From Candidatus Omnitrophota bacterium (GTDB taxonomy: Bacteria; Omnitrophota; Omnitrophia; Omnitrophales; Aquincolibacteriaceae), in the NCBI GenBank assembly GCA_023246985.1, contig JAHFHJ010000012.1:6755-15511 (forward strand): a stretch of DNA of 8,757 bases, read 5' to 3'. Below the pieces are notes generated by a model. The model saw only the letters and a list, made by a program, of their open reading frames with translations, made no database searches and was not told where the DNA came from. Within the stretch, counting starts at the first letter, position 1. The number at the start of each line of letters is the position of its first letter. This document shows positions 1 to 6,724 of this stretch, piece by piece. The position numbers and the translations under genes were made by a program.

Positions 1-1269
1 CTAGGGACCCTGTACTGATTTTTGGTTGAGGCAGAAAAGGACCGCGCACCACAAGAGTATCGATCCCCAGAGGGGAATGCCCCAGTCGCCCGCCTCGGAA
101 AAGATCATTCCAAGCGTCAAGGAGAGCGCGCAGGTCCAAACGCTAAAGAGAAGGAATCTTTGGCTCCGGGATTCGCGTTCGAAACGTCCCACCAGCATCA
201 GCGCGGCCAGGAACAGAAAATAAACGACCGTGTAATGGTGGATTTGCGTCACGGGTGAGGTAAAAAGCATCAGCATGGGGAAAAGCGAAAACTCTGCGAG
301 TAAGGGCAGCGAATCCTGGCTCGGAGACGAGGCGCCAGAGCGCGTTTTGATAAAAGGCAACGCAAGAAGTCCGATCCCGACTCCTGAAGTGATGATTCGG
401 GTCATGGCGTGGGAGTGACGGATGAATTCTTCCTGGGATCCCCAGGCAAGGCGCGTGACGACCGCGTAGATCGATTGATTATCTTCCGTAAAAGGCGTGA
501 AAAGCTCGCTCCACAGGTAATGCCGGTGGGCGGTATCCGATTGCGATAGCGACATGAGCTCCCGCCAGTTTTCGAGAAGCGTCCAGTTTGTATGAAATCC
601 AATCGCAAGGGAGGGGAGCAGAAAAAAGAAAAGAAAAAATCCCAGGGCCGCGTAGGCCAGAATTTTCCACTCCCGCTTCATCAGGAAAAAAAAGACGAGA
701 AAAGCGAGCGGGCTGATCTTGAGCGTTATCGCCAAAGCCAGGAGAAGGCCGGTCAGGATTTTGCGTTGCACAAGATAGTTATAAAAAACGGCGGTTCCCC
801 AAAAAAGCGTGATAATCCCAAACTGTCCCCGCGTGAGCGTGTTCAGAAGCATCGGAAGGCAGAAGATCAAGGCCAGGGCGATTTGCCAAGGGGCGGGACG
901 AGCTTCGCTCGAAAAACGCCGGGAGAGCGCGATGGTTCCGAGCAGGCATGCGATTGATAACCCATAAGCCGTGGCTACCGCGACGCCCAACGGCCACTTC
1001 GAGAAAGGCGCCAAAAGGATCGCCAGGAGGGGGGGGTAAACATAGTGCCAATGGCGCGCGTTCTCAATCCCATAAATATGATTCGCCCGGCCCTCCCGGA
1101 CCATTTCCCCCGCTTTAAGAAAAACGGTCAGGTCCGTCCGTTGCTTGGGGCTCACGGCGCCGCGATAGAATGTGGAAATACCGACGCCCCCGACCAGTCC
1201 CAGGACTAGCAGGATGCCGAGCCATTTTTTTTTCAAAAAAAATTCTATGAATTTCTGAATGGGTTCCAT
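1..1269 (-). CDS. GT87-type (DUF2029) polytopic membrane glycosyltransferase
   Basis: Integral membrane glycosyltransferase of the GT-C fold, 422 residues, most like the GT87/DUF2029 family. Family members transfer a sugar, usually mannose, from a polyprenyl-phosphate donor on the outer face of the inner membrane. About ten hydrophobic segments are visible, the first at residues 16-35 after a lysine-rich start. Family-style marks are an acidic residue in the first outer loop (D46 in RTDLTVF), a YPP motif at 78-80, RGQFG at 147-151, LKISP at 183-187, and NQSI at 264-267 near the end of a long polar loop. The stop codon TAG falls on the first three bases of the window, so the gene is just complete. 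No Shine-Dalgarno sequence precedes the ATG, but the next methionine is residue 56, which would remove D46. It diverges from the sugar cassette, and a role in the same surface glycan is inference. Donor and acceptor are unknown. Confidence 0.8.
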   Translation of the reverse strand: MEPIQKFIEFFLKKKWLGILLVLGLVGGVGISTFYRGAVSPKQRTDLTVFLKAGEMVREGRANHIYGIENARHWHYVYPPLLAILLAPFSKWPLGVAVATAYGLSIACLLGTIALSRRFSSEARPAPWQIALALIFCLPMLLNTLTRGQFGIITLFWGTAVFYNYLVQRKILTGLLLALAITLKISPLAFLVFFFLMKREWKILAYAALGFFLFFFLLPSLAIGFHTNWTLLENWRELMSLSQSDTAHRHYLWSELFTPFTEDNQSIYAVVTRLAWGSQEEFIRHSHAMTRIITSGVGIGLLALPFIKTRSGASSPSQDSLPLLAEFSLFPMLMLFTSPVTQIHHYTVVYFLFLAALMLVGRFERESRSQRFLLFSVWTCALSLTLGMIFSEAGDWGIPLWGSILLWCAVLFCLNQKSVQGP

Positions 1270-1277
1270 GTTTTTGT

Positions 1278-1307
1278 TTGAATCTCATACACCAAACACG
1301 CTATAAT
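1278..1307 (+). promoter_or_regulatory. Predicted sigma70-like promoter of the sugar cassette
   Basis: TTGAAT (1278-1283) and a perfect TATAAT (1302-1307) are separated by 18 bases in the divergent intergenic region. Transcription would start near 1314 and leave a leader of about 95 bases before the epimerase gene. No comparably good promoter was found for the divergent glycosyltransferase gene. The prediction rests on consensus match alone. Confidence 0.5.
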
Positions 1308-1409
1308 TACCACTCATTTTTGAGGTTTCTCGGATGGCCTCTTGGTACCGCATGACATTCGAATTTAGGGGTAGGCGATACAACGCCGTATTGGAGAAGG
1401 AAAACATCC

Positions 1410-2489
1410 ATGTCCAAAGCGCGATCGCATCACAAGCGGCTTTACGAATCCAAGATCATTCAGGAAGACATCGTCAAGCTTTCGAAGCATCTCAAGGACC
1501 AGATCAGGCATTTCGAAGGAAAGACCTTCCTTGTTACGGGGGCGGGCGGCTTCCTCGGCAATTACATCGTTTTGCTTCTCCGTTACCTTAATAAAGAAGT
1601 TCTGAAAAAGAAGCTTTCGGCGATCCTGCTCGACAATTTTATTACCGGTTACGAGCAACAGATCTTCTCCGACGACCATCTGACCTTCCAAAAGCATAAT
1701 GTGATTGAGCCGTTTAAGACGCACAAGAAGATCGATTATTTGATCCATGCCGCAGGGATCGCCTCACCGGTCTACTACACAAAATTCCCGGTCGAGACCA
1801 TGGACGTCGGAACGATCGGGACGCGGAATATGCTCGAACTTGCGCGCGAAAAAAAGGTCAAAAGTTTCCTTTTCACAAGTTCCAGTGAAGTGTACGGAGA
1901 TCCGGATAACAAGCATGTGCCTACGACCGAAGAATACCGCGGGAATGTTTCCGTGACGGGTCCGCGCGCCTGCTATGACGAATCCAAGCGCTTCGGCGAA
2001 ACGATGTGCGAGACTTTCTGGAATGTCTACGGCGTGCCGGTCAAGATGGTGCGGCCTTTTAATGTTTACGGCCCAGGCATTCGGCCGGATGATTACCGGG
2101 TGTTGCCGAATTTCATCGAGCACGCGCTCCGGAAAGAACCGCTCCCGATTCACGGCGACGGGCGCAACACGCGCGCTTTTTGCTACATCAATGACGCGAT
2201 CGAGATGCTTTTCCGGGTCCTTTTCTCAAAGGCCGACGGAGAATCTTTCAATATCGGAAATCCCGAAATAGAGCTTTCAATCACCGAACTCGCGAAATGC
2301 GTCGTGGAAGCGACGTCGTATCCCGTGAAGATCGTGCATATCGATCCGCCGCACGCGGTCTATTCCAAAAGCGATCCGAAACGCCGCTGTCCGGATATTT
2401 CCAAAATCCAAAAAGTGACGGGATTCAAGCCCAAATACCCGCTCAAAGAAGGACTTCGAAGGACCATAGCCTGGTTCAGCGAATTTTAA
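1410..2489 (+). CDS. NAD-dependent epimerase/dehydratase, UDP-glucuronate decarboxylase-like
   Basis: Extended short-chain dehydrogenase, 359 residues, acting on a nucleotide sugar in the cytoplasm. After an N-terminal helix-rich extension of about 36 residues comes the NAD-binding GxxGxxG (G44, G47, G50). It is followed by HAAG at 113-116, TSSSEVYGDP at 156-165 and the catalytic YxxxK (Y189, K193). Downstream are RPFNVYGPG and GDGRNTRAF, which bind the sugar nucleotide. The SEVYGDP block, the GPRACYDESKR block and the RAF arginine resemble UDP-glucuronate decarboxylases (UDP-xylose synthase). Related 4,6-dehydratases and 4-epimerases share much of this, so the exact reaction is open. The ATG is preceded by GAAGGA (1396-1401) at a normal distance. 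It is the first gene of the cassette and lies 26 bases before the cupin gene. The product is probably a 4-keto sugar nucleotide or UDP-pentose passed to the genes downstream (inference). Confidence 0.85.
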   Translation: MSKARSHHKRLYESKIIQEDIVKLSKHLKDQIRHFEGKTFLVTGAGGFLGNYIVLLLRYLNKEVLKKKLSAILLDNFITGYEQQIFSDDHLTFQKHNVIEPFKTHKKIDYLIHAAGIASPVYYTKFPVETMDVGTIGTRNMLELAREKKVKSFLFTSSSEVYGDPDNKHVPTTEEYRGNVSVTGPRACYDESKRFGETMCETFWNVYGVPVKMVRPFNVYGPGIRPDDYRVLPNFIEHALRKEPLPIHGDGRNTRAFCYINDAIEMLFRVLFSKADGESFNIGNPEIELSITELAKCVVEATSYPVKIVHIDPPHAVYSKSDPKRRCPDISKIQKVTGFKPKYPLKEGLRRTIAWFSEF

Positions 2490-2500
2490 ATCGATCAACG

Positions 2501-2506
2501 AAGGAG
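2501..2506 (+). promoter_or_regulatory. Ribosome binding site fixing the cupin start
   Basis: AAGGAG lies 9 bases before the ATG at 2516 and just after the epimerase stop. The open frame extends back to an ATG at 2297 inside the epimerase gene, but this strong site and the cupin fold boundary make 2516 the correct start. Confidence 0.8.
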
Positions 2507-2515
2507 AATGTCATC

Positions 2516-2929
2516 ATGGAATTAGAGACGATCAAGCATATTCAACCGGCATTTGTGGACGCTCGCGGAGAGATCATTAATGTGTTCGAAGGAACCACCG
2601 GACATGTGGCCTATATCACCTCGAGAAAGGGGTCGGTTCGCGCAAACCATTACCACAAAAAAGATATCCAGCATATGTATCTTATCCGCGGCGCTTATGA
2701 AAGTCATTCGTGTGAAGTGAAAAATCCTTCGAACAAGCAGGTCCTTTTCGCGAAGGCCGGCGATCTTGTGAGCACGCCGCCGCTTGTCGCTCATGCCCAG
2801 AAATTCACGGAGGATTCCGCGTTCCTGTCGCTTACGACCCGCGAGCGGGAAGAGGGAAAATACGAAGAAGACACGATCGCCTATCCCGTGATCGAGGGAT
2901 ACCTCAATAAAGAATTGAAAACCAGGTAG
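2516..2929 (+). CDS. Small RmlC-like cupin, putative sugar-nucleotide isomerase/epimerase
   Basis: Single-domain cupin of 137 residues. Motif 1 reads G39-x5-H45-x-H47-x4-Q52-x6-G59, so the usual glutamate is a glutamine. Motif 2 keeps G82, P88 and H93. Three of the four standard metal ligands (H45, H47, H93) are therefore present. The opening QPAFVDARGEI resembles the start of dTDP-sugar 3,4-ketoisomerases (FdtA/QdtA) and 3,5-epimerases, but the signatures of those enzymes are not complete. The gene sits between an epimerase/dehydratase and an SDR, with 26 and 13 bases between them, so the three are very likely co-transcribed. A role in isomerising or epimerising a keto-sugar nucleotide is inferred from fold and neighbours. 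It could instead be a small sugar-binding or regulatory cupin. Confidence 0.7.
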   Translation: MELETIKHIQPAFVDARGEIINVFEGTTGHVAYITSRKGSVRANHYHKKDIQHMYLIRGAYESHSCEVKNPSNKQVLFAKAGDLVSTPPLVAHAQKFTEDSAFLSLTTREREEGKYEEDTIAYPVIEGYLNKELKTR

Positions 2930-2942
2930 ATCCCCCCGGACG

Positions 2943-3674
2943 ATGCGTAAAATAATCGTCATCACAGGAGCCAGTCGCGGGTTGGGGCTTGCCCTGACGA
3001 AACGGTTCCTGGATGCCGGTGATACTGTTTTTGGCATTAGCCGAACGCGCAAATATTGGCCTGCCGCCAGGCAAGCCGTTTCTTCCGATCGTTTCAAACT
3101 TCTCGCCGGGGACATAACCTCTGAAAAGACGGTCAAGACCTTACTCGCCGGGATCAAGCGCCGGGCTGGACGAATCGATATCCTGATCAATAACGCCGGC
3201 TATTGCGCGCCTCCCGCAAATGTCGAAACGATCTCCCTTCAAGAATTCCGGAAACATTTTGTTCAGAATCTCGAAACCATGTTTCTGATGTGTAAACACG
3301 CAATCCCGGCGATGAAGAAGCAGCCGCACGCGCTCATCATGAATATTTCGTCCATGGCCGGAACGCGCGCCGTGCCGCGTCTCGCACCGTACTCCGCGGC
3401 GAAATTCGGCGTGCTCGCATTATCGCAAGCCATCGCCCAAGAGAATGTCCAAACGGGTCTCCAATGCATTACGGTCTGTCCGGGCGGGATGAACACGGAG
3501 ATGCGGCGGAAACTTTTCGGCGTCGAAGACGCCGCGCGTCAGCAAACCCCCGAATTCGTGTCCGATATCATTCTTCAGATCGCGGAAGGGAAGATCGCCG
3601 TCCTTTCCGGAGGTCATATCATCATCCGTCACAGCAAAATCACCGGGATCTTTCCGCCGCCCGCGGCTTTATAA
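2943..3674 (+). CDS. Classical short-chain dehydrogenase/reductase
   Basis: Classical SDR of 243 residues, a Rossmann-fold NAD(P)H oxidoreductase in the cytoplasm. It has TGASRGLG at 8-15, the NNAG stabilising motif at 83-86, and the complete catalytic tetrad N109, S137, Y150 and K154, followed by PGG. R34 at the end of the second strand (ISRTRK) favours NADP(H) over NAD(H). Length and spacing are normal for the family, so the enzyme should be active. It starts 13 bases after the cupin stop with only a poor ribosome binding site, which suggests translational coupling. Its neighbours suggest that it reduces a keto group on a sugar nucleotide, but SDR substrates cannot be read from sequence and a fatty-acyl or other carbonyl substrate is possible. 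Confidence 0.85.
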   Translation: MRKIIVITGASRGLGLALTKRFLDAGDTVFGISRTRKYWPAARQAVSSDRFKLLAGDITSEKTVKTLLAGIKRRAGRIDILINNAGYCAPPANVETISLQEFRKHFVQNLETMFLMCKHAIPAMKKQPHALIMNISSMAGTRAVPRLAPYSAAKFGVLALSQAIAQENVQTGLQCITVCPGGMNTEMRRKLFGVEDAARQQTPEFVSDIILQIAEGKIAVLSGGHIIIRHSKITGIFPPPAAL

Positions 3675-3682
3675 AGTCAAAT

Positions 3683-3844
3683 TTCCAATAACCAAGATCC
3701 AAAAACTAAACAAAAACCCAATCAAAAGACAAACAACAAGAGCCAAAGTCCAGAAACCAACCCCATCGGGTATGCTTGGGGTTTGAATATTGGGGTTTGG
3801 AAATTGTTTGGTTCTTGTTCCTTGATCATTGGATCTTATTGGAA
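3683..3844. repeat. Long imperfect inverted repeat with C/A-rich and G/T-rich arms
   Basis: The gap between the SDR and methyltransferase genes folds on itself almost end to end. The outer arms TTCCAATAA (3683-3691) and TTATTGGAA (3836-3844) are perfect complements, as are GATCCAA (3696-3702) and TTGGATC (3829-3835), with four unpaired bases on the left. Further in, 3735-3747 pairs with 3807-3819 over 13 positions, one of them a G-U pair in RNA. An innermost hairpin joins AACCCCA (3759-3765) to TGGGGTT (3777-3783). The left arm is nearly all A and C with repeated CCAA words, and the right arm is nearly all T and G. No T-run follows, so it is not a classical intrinsic terminator. It has no coding capacity and resembles a dispersed non-coding repeat. 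Confidence 0.75.
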
Positions 3845-3846
3845 GG
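3841..3846 (+). promoter_or_regulatory. Ribosome binding site of the methyltransferase, overlapping the inverted repeat
   Basis: GGAAGG ends 3 bases before the ATG at 3850. Its first four bases are the end of the right arm of the inverted repeat. The frame is also open from a TTG at 3829, but that codon lies within the repeat and has no ribosome binding site, so 3850 is preferred. Confidence 0.5.
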
Positions 3847-3849
3847 CAT

Positions 3850-5094
3850 ATGACATACGAACAATACCAGAGGAAAACCTGCCGTTATTGCGATACCCCG
3901 CTCGGCAGGGCTTTTCTGGATCTGGGGTCCCAGCCGCTCGCGAACAATCTCCCGCGTAAAGCGGACGCGGCAAAGCCGGAATTTCATTGTCCGCTCGCCG
4001 TCGTCAAATGTCCGAAATGCCATCTTGTGCAGCTGACGCATTCCGTTCCTGCGCGTCTGATGTTTGACGAATACCTTTATGTCAGTTCTACAACCCAAAC
4101 CTTCCGTACTCATTTTGCGGAATATGCCCAAGATGTGAGAAACCGCTTGTCCGGGAAAGAGAAGCCGCTCGCGGTCGATATCGGCAGTAATGACGGCCTG
4201 CTTGTTTCATGCTATGACAAAGCGGGGATGTGCGGAGTCGGCGTCGAGCCGGCCAAGAATCTTGCGGCGGAAGCGAATCACCGAGGCGTTACGACCCTGA
4301 ACCGGTATTTCGGAGAGGAGACGATCGGGGAGATCGTGTCCAAGTACGGCAAGGCGGATGTCATCAGTGCCAACAACGTGTTTGCGCACATCGATGATAT
4401 TCAATCCGTGGCCCGTAATGTCCGGGAGCTGCTCGCGGACGACGGTTTTTTTGTGATCGAATTTGCTTATCTTGTAACCATGCTTGAAAAGATGTTCTTT
4501 GATATGATCTATCACGAGCATGTTTGCTACATCGGAGTGACGGCCCTTGGCTTTCTCATGGAGCGGTTCGGAATGGAACTCTTCGATATTACCGAGGTTG
4601 GCACGCACGGCGGATCTTTGCGAGTCTTTATCCAGAAGAAAGGCGGTTCTCGCCGGCAAAGACCTGTGGTAGAAAGATTCCTGCGCGAAGAAAAGGAAAA
4701 AGGGTGTTTGGAAGCGACAGTCTATCGGGATTTCGCGGCGCGCGTGATGAGTTTTAAATCAACGCTTAACGGTATGATCGCGGAACTTAAAAAACAGGGA
4801 AAGACGATCTCCGGATACGGCGCTCCGGCCAAAGCCTCGACGATCATTAATTTCTGCGGGCTGACGCCCCGCGAGATCGACTACATTGTGGATGATAACC
4901 CGCTGAAGCAGGACCGTTTGATCCCGGGCCGGAAGATTCCGATCGTGACAAGCGCGCATCTGAATGATCAACCCACGGATTATGTGCTGATCTTCGCCTG
5001 GAATTTCGCCGGGGAGATCATCGCAAAGATCCAACATCTCCGGGCCAAGAACGTCAAATGCATCATCCCTTTGCCGGAACCGGTGACGGTTTGA
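3850..5094 (+). CDS. SAM-dependent sugar C-methyltransferase (TylC3/NovU/TcaB9 type)
   Basis: Class I methyltransferase of 414 residues with the three-part layout of sugar C-methyltransferases. An N-terminal zinc-binding domain has C11-x2-C14 and C54-x2-C57. A Rossmann SAM-binding domain has VDIGSNDG at 109-116 and GVGVEP downstream. The active-site block YHEH, found in the MIYHEHVCYIG stretch, matches the Tyr/Glu/His cluster of TcaB9. A C-terminal domain carries GYGAPAKAST and IVDDNPLKQDRLIPG. Characterised relatives add a methyl group to C-3 of NDP-4-keto-6-deoxy sugars, giving branched sugars. All key residues are present and the length is normal, so it should be active. It follows the epimerase, cupin and SDR genes, which could make and finish such a keto sugar. 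It is separated from them by the long inverted repeat, so it may be expressed separately. The precise sugar is unknown. Confidence 0.9.
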   Translation: MTYEQYQRKTCRYCDTPLGRAFLDLGSQPLANNLPRKADAAKPEFHCPLAVVKCPKCHLVQLTHSVPARLMFDEYLYVSSTTQTFRTHFAEYAQDVRNRLSGKEKPLAVDIGSNDGLLVSCYDKAGMCGVGVEPAKNLAAEANHRGVTTLNRYFGEETIGEIVSKYGKADVISANNVFAHIDDIQSVARNVRELLADDGFFVIEFAYLVTMLEKMFFDMIYHEHVCYIGVTALGFLMERFGMELFDITEVGTHGGSLRVFIQKKGGSRRQRPVVERFLREEKEKGCLEATVYRDFAARVMSFKSTLNGMIAELKKQGKTISGYGAPAKASTIINFCGLTPREIDYIVDDNPLKQDRLIPGRKIPIVTSAHLNDQPTDYVLIFAWNFAGEIIAKIQHLRAKNVKCIIPLPEPVTV

Positions 5095-5156
5095 AAGGCT
5101 GTTTTTGAGCGTGAGTTTTCAGTGAAGTCCCTCTAGGGATGGGTCGATAATCCTGA

Positions 5157-6713
5157 ATGATGAAAAAAACTTCTCAAAAAAATCCAGAAACGGCAAAAAG
5201 ACAAAAACTGGAAAAAGGTTTCAGATCGCCCTCCCGCGCGGTTTCGGCTGAAAAGAAATGTCAGGACCTTTTTGATCTTACCAGTGATCTTATCCAGATT
5301 TTTAAACCCGAAGGCGCTCTTCTTGACGTGAATTTAGCATGGAAGAGAGTTTTGGAATATGGTGACGGGGATCTTGCAAACCTCAGTGTGTTCAATGTGA
5401 TCCATTTCAAAGACAGGAAAGAAAGCGAGGAAGTCTTCAACGCCGTTTTTAGGGACGGGAAAACCCGGAAATTGCTCGTGACATTTTTGACTCAATCGGG
5501 CGAAGAAGTGGCGGTGGAAGGGATGATCGGGGCTCTTTTTTGTGAAGATGATAAACCTTGCGCCTTGCGCGGAATCTTCCAGGATGTTACCCGGTATCAA
5601 AAGTATGAAGAGTTGAAAGATGAGTTCGTGAGCACGGTATCTCATGAGCTTCGGACCCCGCTCACGGTCGTGCGGGAAGGGATAGCACAGATGCGGGATG
5701 GTCTCGTCGGGGAACTGACCCAGGAGCAGGATTCATTTCTCGATATGGTGCTGCGGAATGCCGAAAGACTGGCAAGAATCATCGAAGAACTCCTGGATGT
5801 CTCCCGGTTAGAGGCCGGGAAGGTCCGGCTCCACCGTTCCCTTTGCAATATCGTGGATGTGGCGAAGAAAGTGGTCGACAACTTCCAGATCGTCGCACAG
5901 CAGAAAAAAGTGGAGCTGAAGACCGAGTCCGAGAAGGAAAGGATCGATATCCCTATCGATCGTGACAAGATCATTCAGGTGCTGACCAACTTCGTCGGTA
6001 ATTCCCTGAAGTTCACCCCCCAAGGGCATGTGAAGATCCAGATCCGCGATCTCGGGGATTTCGTGGAATGCCGGGTCGCGGACACGGGAAGAGGAATCTC
6101 GCAGGAAGATCTTCCCAGGGTTTTTGAGAAGTTCCGCCAGTTCGAAAGGGCGGCCGGGCCCGGCAACAAAGGGGCGGGATTGGGCCTTGCGATCAGCAAA
6201 AAGCTTATAGAACTTCATCATGGACGCGTGACGATCGAAAGTTTTCCGCTGAAAGGAACGACCGTGACGTTTTTACTGCCGCGATATGCCCATCGCGATC
6301 TTTTCAGAGAATCGATCAAACAAGCGATGAACAGATGTCTGGAGGAAGGCGGGACCTTATCGGTGATTGTTTTTGATATCATCAATTACAACGTCATGAG
6401 AGAACAACTGGGGGATAAACAGGCCGTAAAGATCGTTGTGAAAATGGAAGAGCTTCTCAACGAAGCCCTGCGCCGGGTGATGGATGTTGCCATCAAGGAC
6501 ACGCGGTCGATCCTTGTGCTTCTGCCTGATACGAAGAAAGAGAATGCCTGCATCGCCCTGGATCGGCTTTATCGAATGCTGAAAGAATATCTTATGAAGG
6601 AAGAGCCAATGTCCACGATTGAGATCGGCAGCAGTGTGGCGTGTTTTCCCGAGGAAGCGGATACGATTGAGAAGATGCTTGATAAGATCTGTGAATCATA
6701 CGGAGCACCGTAA
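5157..6713 (+). CDS. Soluble PAS sensor histidine kinase with degenerate GGDEF-like C-terminus
   Basis: Cytoplasmic sensor kinase of 518 residues; no membrane segment or signal peptide is seen. A lysine-rich tail (1-36) leads to a PAS domain (about 37-145). The HisKA domain has the phosphoacceptor H163 in SHELRTP. The ATPase domain has its N box at 278-287 (N278, N282), DTGRG at 309-313, FEKF at 323-326 and GAGLG at 339-343. All kinase boxes are intact. The last 120 residues follow the order of a GGDEF fold: a strand ending in D407, a helix after LGD, ILVLLP at 452-457, and EIGSSVACFPEEA near the end. The signature itself reads DTRSI at 448-452, so diguanylate cyclase activity is not expected. 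Two ATGs occur in tandem (5157, 5160) with only a weak ribosome binding site. The next gene is its probable partner regulator. The signal is unknown. Confidence 0.9.
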   Translation: MMKKTSQKNPETAKRQKLEKGFRSPSRAVSAEKKCQDLFDLTSDLIQIFKPEGALLDVNLAWKRVLEYGDGDLANLSVFNVIHFKDRKESEEVFNAVFRDGKTRKLLVTFLTQSGEEVAVEGMIGALFCEDDKPCALRGIFQDVTRYQKYEELKDEFVSTVSHELRTPLTVVREGIAQMRDGLVGELTQEQDSFLDMVLRNAERLARIIEELLDVSRLEAGKVRLHRSLCNIVDVAKKVVDNFQIVAQQKKVELKTESEKERIDIPIDRDKIIQVLTNFVGNSLKFTPQGHVKIQIRDLGDFVECRVADTGRGISQEDLPRVFEKFRQFERAAGPGNKGAGLGLAISKKLIELHHGRVTIESFPLKGTTVTFLLPRYAHRDLFRESIKQAMNRCLEEGGTLSVIVFDIINYNVMREQLGDKQAVKIVVKMEELLNEALRRVMDVAIKDTRSILVLLPDTKKENACIALDRLYRMLKEYLMKEEPMSTIEIGSSVACFPEEADTIEKMLDKICESYGAP

Positions 6714-6717
6714 GGAG
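6712..6717 (+). promoter_or_regulatory. Ribosome binding site of the response regulator
   Basis: AAGGAG overlaps the TAA stop of the histidine kinase and lies 7 bases before the ATG at 6725. The arrangement implies co-transcription and translational coupling of kinase and regulator. Confidence 0.75.
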
Positions 6718-6724
6718 TGATTTC

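Noticed and set aside
1313..1324. CTCA-TTTT-TGAG hairpin in the leader of the sugar cassette
   Set aside because: A 4-base AT-containing stem is expected by chance at this length.
2297..2515. Earlier in-frame start for the cupin gene, overlapping the epimerase
   Set aside because: The extra 73 residues are out-of-frame epimerase sequence, and a strong AAGGAG stands before the ATG at 2516.
2522..3190. Minus-strand open frame of 222 codons opposite the cupin and SDR genes
   Set aside because: It lies wholly opposite two genes with clear family motifs and shows no recognisable domain; the frame is open through codon bias of the real genes.
3759..3783. Inner hairpin as an intrinsic terminator after the SDR gene
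   Set aside because: A 7-base stem with an 11-base loop is not followed by a run of T, so it lacks the form of a Rho-independent terminator.
5128..5139. TCCCTCTAGGGA palindrome between the methyltransferase and kinase genes
   Set aside because: The stem is only 4-5 bases with a tiny loop and no T-run; too short to call an operator or terminator.
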